A stretch of DNA of 64,000 nt from an uncultured Lutibacter sp. (GTDB taxonomy: Bacteria; Bacteroidota; Bacteroidia; Flavobacteriales; Flavobacteriaceae), in the NCBI RefSeq assembly GCF_947495725.1, contig NZ_CANLZZ010000001.1, forward strand, positions 682,001 to 746,000, written 5' to 3'. Shown here piece by piece: positions 46,598 through 54,925 of the stretch; position 1 is the stretch's first letter, and every line of letters begins with the position of its first letter. A model generated the notes under the pieces. The model was given only the letters and a program-made list of their open reading frames with translations, ran no database searches and was not told where the DNA came from. Both the position numbers and the translations under genes were made by a program.

Positions 46598-48121
46598 CTA
46601 TAACGTATCTATTGCATTTTTAATTCTATCAATTGTAGCTTGTTTTCCAATTATTTCGGCAATATCAAATAGGTGAGGACCTTTCATAGCACCAACTAAA
46701 CTTAGTCTAAAAGGCTGCATTACTTTACCAAATCCAATTTCTTTACCTGTTATCCATTTTTTAACAATTGTTTCCAAATTTGCTGAATTAAAATCCTCAA
46801 CAGATTCAATTACAGATATTAACTCTTTCATTAAATCAGCTGTTCCTTCTTTCCAATTTTTCTTTGAAGCTTTGGCATCAAATTCAGATGGAGTAACAAA
46901 AAAGAAGCTACTTAAATCCCAAAAATCATTTACAAAAACGGCTCTTTCTTTTATTAATGAAACAACTTTTTCTATAGTTTTTTCTTCGGAAGAAATTCCT
47001 TTTTCTGTTAAAATTGGTGTATATAATTTTGCTAATTCTTCATTAGATTTTTGTTGCATGTATTGTTGATTAAACCACTTGGTTTTATCAGGATCAAAAC
47101 GTGCACCAGATTTATTTACACGTGTTAAATCAAAAGCTTGAACTAATTCTTCTAAAGAAAATAATTCTTGCTCAGTACCTGGGTTCCAACCTAATAATGC
47201 TAAAAAGTTTACTACAGTTTCATAAAAATATCCATCTTCTTTATAACCTCTAGAAATTTCACCTTCAGCATTTGTATACGCTAATGGGAATACTGGAAAA
47301 CCTAATTTATCGCCATCACGTTTGCTTAATTTTCCTTTACCAACTGGTTTTAAAATTAGTGGTAAATGTGCAAATTTTGGCGCTTGCCAATTAAAAGCTT
47401 CATACAATGCAATATGAAGTGGGAGAGAGGGTAACCATTCTTCACCACGAATAACGTGAGAGATTTCCATTAAATGATCATCTACAATATTTGCTAAATG
47501 ATAGGTTGGCATTCCGTCTGATTTAAATAGAATTTTATCGTCTAAAATTTCTTTTTTAAATGAAACATGCCCACGTACAATATCATCAGCTTCAATGGTT
47601 TCAATATCATTATTTTCTGGAATGTACATTTTAAAACGTACAACATATTTATCGCCATTAGCAATACGTTGCTCAACTTCTTCTTTAGAAAGTGAAACCG
47701 AATTTGTTAATTTAGCTCTGTTATGCCAGTTATATATAAAGGTTTTACCTTTAGCTTCGTGATCTTTTCTATAAACATCTAATTCTTCAGCAGTGTCAAA
47801 AGCGTAATATGCTTTTCCTTTTTCAATAAGCTCTTCGGCATATGCTTTGTACAATTCTTTACGTTCTGATTGACGATAAGGTCCAAATTTTTCATTTTTA
47901 CCTGGCCCTTCATCATAAGGAATATTTAACCAATTTAGAGAATCTATAATATATTGTTCTGCATTTGCTACATACCTTGTTTGGTCTGTATCTTCAATAC
48001 GTAACACAAAAGTTCCGTTGTATTTTTTAGCAAATAGGTAATTAAAAAGTGCTGTTCTTACACCTCCAATATGTAAAGGTCCTGTTGGACTAGGAGCAAA
48101 TCGTACTCTTACGTTGTTCAT
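46598..48121 (-). CDS. gltX: Glutamate--tRNA ligase
   Basis: A class I synthetase that charges tRNA-Glu (and, in organisms using the amidotransferase route, tRNA-Gln). The 507 residues show the HIGH-type motif PSPTGPLHIGGVRTALFNYLFA near the N-terminus and the KMSKS-type motif KLSKRDGDKLG near 260. The anticodon-binding helical domain is at the C-terminus. Length is normal. It is one of the few leftward genes right of the putative origin. A TAnnTTTG box lies 18 bases upstream. Confidence 0.97.
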   Translation of the reverse strand: MNNVRVRFAPSPTGPLHIGGVRTALFNYLFAKKYNGTFVLRIEDTDQTRYVANAEQYIIDSLNWLNIPYDEGPGKNEKFGPYRQSERKELYKAYAEELIEKGKAYYAFDTAEELDVYRKDHEAKGKTFIYNWHNRAKLTNSVSLSKEEVEQRIANGDKYVVRFKMYIPENNDIETIEADDIVRGHVSFKKEILDDKILFKSDGMPTYHLANIVDDHLMEISHVIRGEEWLPSLPLHIALYEAFNWQAPKFAHLPLILKPVGKGKLSKRDGDKLGFPVFPLAYTNAEGEISRGYKEDGYFYETVVNFLALLGWNPGTEQELFSLEELVQAFDLTRVNKSGARFDPDKTKWFNQQYMQQKSNEELAKLYTPILTEKGISSEEKTIEKVVSLIKERAVFVNDFWDLSSFFFVTPSEFDAKASKKNWKEGTADLMKELISVIESVEDFNSANLETIVKKWITGKEIGFGKVMQPFRLSLVGAMKGPHLFDIAEIIGKQATIDRIKNAIDTL

Positions 48122-48139
48122 TTTTTAAGTTTTAAAGTG

Positions 48140-48147
48140 CAAAGATA
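48140..48147 (-). promoter_or_regulatory. Putative -7 promoter box of gltX (TATCTTTG)
   Basis: TATCTTTG on the minus strand matches TAnnTTTG and lies 18 bases upstream of the gltX ATG. No convincing -33 element is visible. Confidence 0.45.
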
Positions 48148-48178
48148 ATTTAACAATAGAAATAAGTATGGTTTATTG

Positions 48179-48290
48179 CAAAAAAAAGGTTGCTCGAAAG
48201 CAACCTTCAAAATCAACCCAATATGATTTTCGGAACCCTTTGATTGCTCAAAGATATTTTAATGTTTTCGTGGGGGACAACAAATGTTTT
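48179..48290 (-). ncRNA. Candidate structured RNA or structured 3' UTR ending in a terminator
   Basis: Read leftward, this gene-free segment folds into three hairpins in a row. The first is CTTTGA-GCAA-TCAAAG with a GNRA-type loop (48241-48256 region). The second is AAAATCA / TGATTTT with an 8-base loop (48209-48230 region). The third is AAGGTTGCT-TTCG-AGCAACCTT (48186-48207) and runs into eight T residues, a typical Rho-independent terminator. It follows the 51-codon ORF at 48291, so it could be that gene's 3' UTR or an independent small RNA. The upstream stretch TTGTCCCCCACG is unusually GC-rich for this genome. Confidence 0.5.
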
Positions 48291-48446
48291 TTATTTATCT
48301 ATTTTATCTAAATATATATTACGCTCATGACTAGTATTATGTGTAATAGTATTAATTAAGAAAAAATTCAGTACAATGACCAAAAAAAGAACTATAAAGA
48401 GAATAATTTTCTTATAATTATTTTGAATTTTATCTTTAGAAAACAT
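48291..48446 (-). CDS. Small single-helix membrane protein, 51 aa
   Basis: An ATG at 48446 opens a 51-codon frame ending at TAA 48291-48293. The product is MFSKDKIQNNYKK, a hydrophobic helix (IILFIVLFLVIVLNFFL) and a short polar tail. A terminator-ended leftward transcript (48179-48290) directly downstream supports expression. It is divergent from the sensory operon at 48609, with a G/C dyad between them. A similar-sized membrane peptide is encoded at 33263-33421, but the sequences are not clearly related. Function unknown. Confidence 0.55.
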   Translation of the reverse strand: MFSKDKIQNNYKKIILFIVLFLVIVLNFFLINTITHNTSHERNIYLDKIDK

Positions 48447-48522
48447 AAATCAATTTTAATTTAGCAGTTCAAAGATATTAAGAAAATTAGGTTAATATTT
48501 ACGGATTTCCACCTTTTAAAAA

Positions 48523-48536
48523 GGGGATTTTTCCCC
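48523..48536. promoter_or_regulatory. Putative operator dyad GGGGA-TTTT-TCCCC
   Basis: A perfect 5-bp inverted repeat spaced by four T residues lies in the divergent region between the 51-aa membrane peptide and the sensory operon. It is strikingly G/C-rich for this genome. It lies about 70 bp upstream of the first operon gene and could bind the NarL-type regulator encoded in that operon. Confidence 0.4.
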
Positions 48537-48608
48537 CCTGGAAATATTTTTAATATGTTTGAATTGAATATTACTATATTTAGTAAAAATTTTAAAGCTT
48601 AAATAATT

Positions 48609-49025
48609 ATGAGTAGAATTACAAAAGAAGAGGCTATTGAGTTAAACCAAAATTTTATTAAAACAAAAGGGAAAGCCCTTAATAAAGTTGTTGAAAGTTT
48701 AAATAAAAAACCAAAAGAAAAAGATGCTATTTCTAGTTGGTTTTCTTTAGAAGAGTTGCAAAGTTTTATTGATGATTGTAAAAGTAAAAATAAAGATGTT
48801 AATGGTTTTAGAATATATTTTGGATCGTATGGAAATAAGGATAAATCAAAGAAAAATTTATCAACTGTTTTTATTGCACCTACAAAGCAAATTTTAAAAC
48901 AAGGAGAAGCTGGTAAGGATGGAGTTGAACTAACTTCTAATAATGGTGATATTCCAGAGTTAGGAGCATTAAATAGAGGTGGAGTTGGAAATCCTCCTAG
49001 TGCAGATTATCCTCAACTGGTTTGA
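48609..49025 (+). CDS. Hypothetical protein, first gene of a sensory operon
   Basis: A 138-residue soluble protein with no membrane segment. The core SSWFSLEELQSFIDDCKSKNKDVNGFRIYFGSYGNKDKSKKNLSTVFIAPT looks like a compact alpha/beta domain. The C-terminal 35 residues are Gly/Pro/Asn-rich and probably disordered. I recognise no named domain. Its stop overlaps the TTG start of the next gene by 3-4 bases, and the unit continues with a membrane protein, a histidine kinase and a NarL-type regulator, so it is probably a signalling accessory protein. Confidence 0.75.
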   Translation: MSRITKEEAIELNQNFIKTKGKALNKVVESLNKKPKEKDAISSWFSLEELQSFIDDCKSKNKDVNGFRIYFGSYGNKDKSKKNLSTVFIAPTKQILKQGEAGKDGVELTSNNGDIPELGALNRGGVGNPPSADYPQLV

Positions 49026-49660
49026 AATATTTTAATTTAATATATCCATTTATTTACTCAATAGTTTTATTCTTTGGAGTTTATAACTATAAAAAAATTA
49101 GAAATAGTTATTTGCTAAAATTAGTTTTTGGTTTTTTAATCTATTCATTTCTAACAGAGATAGCTGCTTTTTTTATTGGTACAGTTTTACATAAACTTAC
49201 TTTTTATTTATATAATATATGGAGTTTGGCTAATAGTTATTTCTATTTCTATTTTTTTCATGAGTTGATAAAAAATAATTTTAAAAAGAATATAATAAAA
49301 ATTATTGCTTTGGTATATACAGTAATTTCTGTAATTGATATTAGTTTTTTTTCCAGTTTTACGTTGGTAAATCTTAATTATAATATTCTATTCTCAAGTA
49401 TATTTATTGTAATATCAGTATTATTATATTTTACTGAACTATTACAAAGTGAAGTTGTTTTAAAATTAAATAAATCCATGTTTTTTTGGGTAAGCATTGG
49501 CGTACTTTTTTTTAATATTGGAACTATTCCAATATACGTAATTGCCGAATTGCTCAATTATCAGGGTTTATTTGATTATATAGTTTTAAGTTTAAATTTA
49601 ATAATGGCGGGCTGTTTTATTACTGGTTTTATAGTTAGCAAAAAAAAATATAGTATATAG
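49022..49660 (+). CDS. Multi-pass membrane protein, hypothetical
   Basis: A 212-residue protein with about six or seven hydrophobic helices and short loops. The start is TTG at 49022, overlapping the preceding stop codon (TTGA arrangement), which indicates translational coupling. It is encoded just upstream of a histidine kinase that has only one membrane helix, so it may act as the sensory membrane partner of that kinase. I recognise no family; the layout resembles membrane halves of split sensors. Confidence 0.75.
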   Translation: MKYFNLIYPFIYSIVLFFGVYNYKKIRNSYLLKLVFGFLIYSFLTEIAAFFIGTVLHKLTFYLYNIWSLANSYFYFYFFHELIKNNFKKNIIKIIALVYTVISVIDISFFSSFTLVNLNYNILFSSIFIVISVLLYFTELLQSEVVLKLNKSMFFWVSIGVLFFNIGTIPIYVIAELLNYQGLFDYIVLSLNLIMAGCFITGFIVSKKKYSI

Positions 49661-49662
49661 TT

Positions 49663-50439
49663 TTGGCACAGACAGAAATTAAAATTTTAGTGTTGGCAGT
49701 TACAATTATAGTAATTGTTTTGGCAGCAACTTTGGTTGTGTTTTTCATGTATTTTCAAAAAAAGAAAACAATTTATATTTTAAAACAACGAGAAACACAA
49801 CAGCGTTTTGAAAAAGAAATTAATCAATCAAGATTAGAAATTCAGGAACAAGCTTTGCAAAATATAAGCTGGGAAATTCATGATAATATTGGACAGTTAC
49901 TTTCTGTAGCAAAAATGCAGTTAAATATGCTTAAACATAGTTTGCCAGAAGAACAAAAAAACAGTATTTCAGAAACCAGTGGTATTGTTGGTAAATCGCT
50001 TGAAGAATTAAGAGGATTATCTAAATCGTTAAACCCTGCAACTATTAAAAATAAAGGATTATTAGAATCAATAAAATTTGAAGTTGATCGATTTAATCGA
50101 TTAAATGTTATTAATGCAGAGTTTAATATTAAAGGCGAAGAATTTAGTTTGTCCAACGAAAAAGAAATTATTTTATTTAGAATTTTACAGGAATTTTGTA
50201 ATAATACTTTAAAATATGCTAAAGCAACTAGTTTAATAATTGAACTAAATTTTTCGAAGAAAAAGTTAGAAATTTATGCAAGTGATAATGGAAAAGGGTT
50301 CGATTTGAAAGATGATTCTAAAGAAATTGGAATTGGTATAATAAATATAAAAAGCAGGGCAGAGCTAATAGGTGCAAAATTAACTTTGAATTCTGAAATA
50401 GAAAAGGGTACAAAGTTATATATTAGTTGTTCAAAATAA
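49663..50439 (+). CDS. HisKA_3-type sensor histidine kinase
   Basis: A 258-residue kinase with one N-terminal membrane helix (about 7-30), a short coiled-coil, the HisKA_3 phosphorylation site H73 in ISWEIHDNIGQLL, and an HATPase domain (LQEFCNNTLKYAKAT N box; DNGKGFD; GIGIINIKSRAELIGA). The start is TTG at 49663, 2 bp after the preceding stop. NarX/LiaS-like kinases of this type pair with NarL-type regulators, and one is encoded 15 bp downstream. Confidence 0.9.
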   Translation: MAQTEIKILVLAVTIIVIVLAATLVVFFMYFQKKKTIYILKQRETQQRFEKEINQSRLEIQEQALQNISWEIHDNIGQLLSVAKMQLNMLKHSLPEEQKNSISETSGIVGKSLEELRGLSKSLNPATIKNKGLLESIKFEVDRFNRLNVINAEFNIKGEEFSLSNEKEIILFRILQEFCNNTLKYAKATSLIIELNFSKKKLEIYASDNGKGFDLKDDSKEIGIGIINIKSRAELIGAKLTLNSEIEKGTKLYISCSK

Positions 50440-50454
50440 ATAATTAAAATTGCA

Positions 50455-51105
50455 ATGAGTAATAATCCTATAAACATTTGTATTGTAGATGATCATCAAC
50501 TTTTTTTAGCCTCATTAAAAGGTTTAGTTTCAAGCCTTCCAAACTTTAATGTTATTGGAGGTTTTTGTGATGGAGATGAAATAGTTCATTATTTAACAGA
50601 GAAAAACTTAGTACCTGATATTGTTTTATTAGATGTTCAAATGAAACGAATGGGCGGAATTGAAACCTGTGGATGGTTAAAGGAAAATGTTCCTTCAGCT
50701 AAAGTTTTGGCGTTATCAATGGAGGAGGATGAACAAAAAATATTAGGAATGTTGCGTGCTGGTGCAAAAGGTTATTTACTTAAAGATATTGACCCTTCAG
50801 TTTTGCAACATGCTATTAACGAAGTTTATACTAACGGATTTTATTATACAGAAGAAGTAACAAGTACCCTTTTAAAATCTTCAATAAATGGTTCGGAAGA
50901 TTCGGATATTTCTTTAAAAGAACGTGAAATAGAATTTTTAAAATTATGTTGTTCGGAAAGAACTTATAAAGAAATTGCTGATGTAATGTGTTTAAGCCCT
51001 AAAACTGTCGAAAATTATAGAGAAGCTTTGTTTGAAAAACTTGAGGCAAAATCTCGTATAGGTCTTGTTTTATATGCTATTAAACATAAATTAGTGATAC
51101 TATAA
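50455..51105 (+). CDS. NarL/LuxR-type response regulator
   Basis: A 216-residue regulator with an N-terminal receiver (DD at 12-13, phospho-acceptor D60 in IVLLDVQM, lysine in LLKDID). The C-terminal LuxR-type helix-turn-helix (about 148-212) is LKEREIEFLKLCCSERTYKEIADVMCLSPKTVENYREALFEKL. It would be phosphorylated by the HisKA_3 kinase encoded upstream and may bind the GGGGA-TTTT-TCCCC dyad at 48523. It ends the four-gene sensory operon. Confidence 0.93.
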   Translation: MSNNPINICIVDDHQLFLASLKGLVSSLPNFNVIGGFCDGDEIVHYLTEKNLVPDIVLLDVQMKRMGGIETCGWLKENVPSAKVLALSMEEDEQKILGMLRAGAKGYLLKDIDPSVLQHAINEVYTNGFYYTEEVTSTLLKSSINGSEDSDISLKEREIEFLKLCCSERTYKEIADVMCLSPKTVENYREALFEKLEAKSRIGLVLYAIKHKLVIL

Positions 51106-51148
51106 TTTATTTTTCCTTATTTTTAGCTGTTAATAAAGTTTTAAAATA

Positions 51149-54100
51149 TTGGACTATCTAAAAAGCATCGAAGCTAGACTTCAACAATTTATAAAGAAGT
51201 ATTATACAAATGAGTTGATTAAAGGGGTTTTACTATTTCTTTCTATTGGACTTTTGTATTTTATTTTTACCTTATTTATTGAATATTTTTTATGGCTAAA
51301 ACCTCTACATAGATCAATATTATTTTGGTTGTTTATCTCGGTAGAGTTATTTCTGGTTGTAGTTTATATTGTAATTCCGATTTTTAAAATTTTTGGATTT
51401 AAAAAAGGAATCTCTAAAATTGAGGCTTCAAAAATAATAGGAAAACATTTTCCAGAGGTAAATGATAAGCTATTAAACTTGTTGCAACTAAAAGAAATGC
51501 ATCAAAATTCTGAATTAATTAATGCAAGTATTGAACAAAAATCTGGCGATCTTAAATTAGTTCCTTTTAAAAAAGCAGTTAATTTTAATGGTAATAAAAA
51601 GTATATTAAATATGCCTTAATTCCAATTGCAATTTGGTTAATTATTTATTTTACTGGAAACATTAATTTATTTAGTGATAGTTTTAATAGGGTAGTGCAT
51701 TATAATGTGGCTTATGAAGCTCCAGCTCCTTTTACTTTTAATGTCTTAAATAAGAATTTGAATGTTATTGAAGGCGATCCGCTTTTATTGGAAATTGAAA
51801 CAGTTGGAAACACTATTCCTGAATTTGTGAAAATTCATTTTTTAAATGAAGATTATTATTTAGAAAATAATGAATTTGGAAAATTTAGTTATCAATTTTC
51901 TACTGTTAAAAAACCGATTTCTTTTTATTTTGAGGCAACTGGAGTAAGTTCAAAAGAATATAATATTAATGTAATTCCTACACCTAATATTACTAATTTA
52001 AAAATGATTTTGACTTACCCAAAGTATACGGGTAAAAGAAATGAGGTTATTGAAAATACGGGAAATGCTATTGTTCCCCAAGGAACTATAATTAATTGGC
52101 AAGTGGAAACTAGGCAAACAGATTCAGTTTTATTTATTCAAAATGTAGAAAAGCATTCCTTTAATAAAAATACAAAATCGCTTTTTAGTTATTCAAAAAG
52201 AATTTTATCGAATACTAATTATAGAGTGGCAGCTTCTAATGAAGAGTTAAAAAATTATGAAGATTTAAACTTTGAAATTGATGTAATTATTGATGAATAT
52301 CCAAAAATTGTTGTTAACTCAAATATTGATTCGGTAAGTCGTGGTCCTGTTCATTTTGTAGGTCAATTAAGTGATGATTATGGAGTAAGAAAACTACAAC
52401 TTGTGTATTATAATAATTTGCAACCTGAGATAGTTTATAAACACCCAATAAATTTTGTAAAAGGCACATACTCAGAGTTTTACTATATTTTTCCTAACCA
52501 AATTTCTATAGAAGAAGGGATAAATTACAATATGTTTTTCGAAGTTACTGATAATGACGGTGTTAACGGTGGAAAAAAGTCGAAAAGTAAAGAGTTTAGT
52601 TATTATAAAAAAACTAAAAATGAGTTTAAAGAGGATTTATTATTAGAGCAAAAAAACAATTTAGATTTGATTTCGAAAACTGTAAAAAAGTCTAAAAAGA
52701 ATAATGATGACATAAAGAAATTGCAGGAAGAAATTCAGAAGAAAGCTGATATGAACTGGAACGATTCCAAAAAAATTGAAGAATTTATAAACCGCCAGAA
52801 ACAATATGATAATTTATTTAAAAAGCAAACTGAGAAGTTAGAGCAAAATATAAATGAACAGCCAATTAATGAGGAGATGAAGGAAAAGAAGAATGATTTG
52901 GAGAAAAGGGTTGAAGAGGTAAAAAAATTAAATGAAAAAGAGAACTTGTTAAAAGAGTTAGAAGAACTTTCAAAAAAAATTAACAAAGAAGATTTAGTTG
53001 AAAAAATAAAAAAAATATCTCAAAAAAATAAGAGTAAAGAAAAAAGTTTAGAACGAATTTTAGAACTAACTAAAAGATTTTATGTAGAACAAAAGGCTAA
53101 TCAAATTTCAGAAAAATTACAAGAATTAGGAAATGAGCAAGAAGAATTGGCTAATAAAAATAAAGAGGAAAACAATTTAGATAATCAGAAAGTAATAAAT
53201 GAAAAGTTTGAAAATATTAAAAAGGATCTTAACAATTTAGAAAAAGAAAATAGAAGTTTAAAAAGGCCGATGAAACTTCCAAATAATGATTCTGAAAAGG
53301 AAGAAATTTCAGAAGATTTAGAAGAAGCTTTAAAGGAACTTAATAAAGAAAAACAGAATAAATCAGAACCGAATAATGACTCGAATGCTAAGAAAAAACA
53401 AAAGTCTGCCGCAAAAAAAATGAAGGAGATGGGTGAACAAATGGAAAGTTCTATGGCTAGTGGAGGTGGTGAATCTTTAGACGAGGATATTGATGATTTA
53501 AGGGTAATTGTTGAAAATTTAATTGAATTTTCATTTCAACAAGAAAAATTAATGAATAACTTTTTTGATAGAGATAACGATCACCCGGAATACGCTGTAA
53601 ATTTAAAAAATCAACATGTACTTAAAGAATATTTTGAACATATAGATGACAGTATTTATATGCTTTCATTAAGGTTGGTAAAAATGAGTAGTGATATTCA
53701 AAAAGAAATCAATGAAGTTCATTATAATATTGATGAATCAATTGTAAATTTTTCTGATAATAAAGTTGAAAATGGTGTTTCAAATCAACATTTTGCGTTA
53801 ACTGCAGTAAATAATTTAGCAAATCAATTAAGTAATTTGTTAGAAAGTTTAATGAACTCAACTCCAAGTATGGGTGAGGGAAGTGGTTCACAAGATTTTT
53901 CGTTACCTGATATTATTAAAAAACAAGGCGAATTATCAAAAAAAATGGAAGATGGAAATAAGGAAAGTGGTACTAATAGTAAAGAGAAAAATGGTGAAAA
54001 AGATGGTGATGAAAAAAATAATTTAAATAATGGTAAGGAAAATGGGGAAGGTTTAAATGAGCAAATTAGCCAAGAGCTTTTTGAAATTTACAAAGAACAA

Positions 54101-54484
54101 AGTAGGCTAAAAGATATGCTAAAAGATATGATTGGAAAGAATGATGGAAGGGGAAATAAAGGGTTTGGTGATGTTGTGAGTAAAATGGAAGAACTTGAAA
54201 ATTTAATTTTAGAAAAGGGGTTTACAAAAGAGGTGATAGATAAAATGAAGGAGTTAAATCATGAATTGCTTAAACTGGATGAAGCAGAAAAAGAACAAGG
54301 AGAAGATAAACAGCGCAAATCAATTAGTAATTATAATGAGTTTAAAAAGAATAACAATATAAAATTACAGTTAGAAAATCTCTATTTTAATAATAATGAA
54401 ATTTTAAATAGACAATCATTACCTTTGCGCGGAATTTATAAAAAGAAAGTACAAGATTATTTTAGAGCTAAGATAGAAAAATGA
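51149..54484 (+). CDS. DUF4175 large membrane and coiled-coil protein
   Basis: A 1111-residue protein with hydrophobic helices at about 21-47, 50-75 and 150-170. An Ig-like/beta-rich region follows (about 185-460). A very long Lys/Glu-rich coiled-coil then extends (about 490-780), and a helical C-terminal part has Gly/Asn-rich linkers (930-980). This is the Bacteroidetes DUF4175 architecture; function is not known to me, but the layout suggests an envelope-spanning scaffold. The start is TTG at 51149. It overlaps ybeY by 4 bp (ATGA), so it is translationally coupled to the YbeY-MnmG unit. Confidence 0.85.
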   Translation: MDYLKSIEARLQQFIKKYYTNELIKGVLLFLSIGLLYFIFTLFIEYFLWLKPLHRSILFWLFISVELFLVVVYIVIPIFKIFGFKKGISKIEASKIIGKHFPEVNDKLLNLLQLKEMHQNSELINASIEQKSGDLKLVPFKKAVNFNGNKKYIKYALIPIAIWLIIYFTGNINLFSDSFNRVVHYNVAYEAPAPFTFNVLNKNLNVIEGDPLLLEIETVGNTIPEFVKIHFLNEDYYLENNEFGKFSYQFSTVKKPISFYFEATGVSSKEYNINVIPTPNITNLKMILTYPKYTGKRNEVIENTGNAIVPQGTIINWQVETRQTDSVLFIQNVEKHSFNKNTKSLFSYSKRILSNTNYRVAASNEELKNYEDLNFEIDVIIDEYPKIVVNSNIDSVSRGPVHFVGQLSDDYGVRKLQLVYYNNLQPEIVYKHPINFVKGTYSEFYYIFPNQISIEEGINYNMFFEVTDNDGVNGGKKSKSKEFSYYKKTKNEFKEDLLLEQKNNLDLISKTVKKSKKNNDDIKKLQEEIQKKADMNWNDSKKIEEFINRQKQYDNLFKKQTEKLEQNINEQPINEEMKEKKNDLEKRVEEVKKLNEKENLLKELEELSKKINKEDLVEKIKKISQKNKSKEKSLERILELTKRFYVEQKANQISEKLQELGNEQEELANKNKEENNLDNQKVINEKFENIKKDLNNLEKENRSLKRPMKLPNNDSEKEEISEDLEEALKELNKEKQNKSEPNNDSNAKKKQKSAAKKMKEMGEQMESSMASGGGESLDEDIDDLRVIVENLIEFSFQQEKLMNNFFDRDNDHPEYAVNLKNQHVLKEYFEHIDDSIYMLSLRLVKMSSDIQKEINEVHYNIDESIVNFSDNKVENGVSNQHFALTAVNNLANQLSNLLESLMNSTPSMGEGSGSQDFSLPDIIKKQGELSKKMEDGNKESGTNSKEKNGEKDGDEKNNLNNGKENGEGLNEQISQELFEIYKEQSRLKDMLKDMIGKNDGRGNKGFGDVVSKMEELENLILEKGFTKEVIDKMKELNHELLKLDEAEKEQGEDKQRKSISNYNEFKKNNNIKLQLENLYFNNNEILNRQSLPLRGIYKKKVQDYFRAKIEK

Positions 54485-54894
54485 TAAATTTTAATTACGA
54501 AACAGATTTTAAATTATCTAACGATAAAGGTATTTCTGAATGGATTTCAAGTTGTATTTCCAATTTCAGTTTCGAAGAAGGTGAGTTAAACTATATTTTT
54601 TGTGATGATGATTATTTGTTAAAATTAAATGAGGAATTTCTAAATCATGATACCTTAACTGATATAATTAGTTTTGATTATACTTTGGGAAAATTAATTT
54701 CTGGTGATATTTTCATTTCAGTGGAAAGGGTTAAAGAAAATGCTAAAAAGTATGGCCAAAGTTTTGAAAGAGAGTTAAATAGAGTCATTATTCACGGGAT
54801 TTTACATTATATGGGATATAAGGATAAATCTCCAGATGATATTACAGCAATGAGAGAAGCTGAAGATGTTTGTTTAAAGTTAGGTAATTATTAA
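54481..54894 (+). CDS. ybeY: rRNA maturation RNase YbeY
   Basis: YbeY is a zinc-dependent endoribonuclease for 16S rRNA 3'-end maturation and ribosome quality control. The 137 residues show HDTLTDIISFDY and the metal-binding motif HGILHYMGYKDKSPDD (three histidine-type ligands HxxxHxxxxxD, with the last position D rather than H). It overlaps the DUF4175 gene by 4 bp and is followed 2 bases after its stop by a parS palindrome. Confidence 0.93.
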   Translation: MINFNYETDFKLSNDKGISEWISSCISNFSFEEGELNYIFCDDDYLLKLNEEFLNHDTLTDIISFDYTLGKLISGDIFISVERVKENAKKYGQSFERELNRVIIHGILHYMGYKDKSPDDITAMREAEDVCLKLGNY

Positions 54895-54896
54895 AA

Positions 54897-54912
54897 TGTT
54901 CCACGTGGAACA
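54897..54912. other. parS centromere site (perfect palindrome)
   Basis: TGTTCCACGTGGAACA is a perfect 16-bp palindrome and matches the well-known ParB-binding parS sequence in chromosomes such as Pseudomonas. It occupies the intergenic space between ybeY and mnmG, 14 bases before the mnmG start. A near-identical site is at 56806-56821. It is about 22 kb from the putative oriC. parA and parB are not in the window. Confidence 0.88.
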
Positions 54913-54925
54913 ATATATTTGAATT

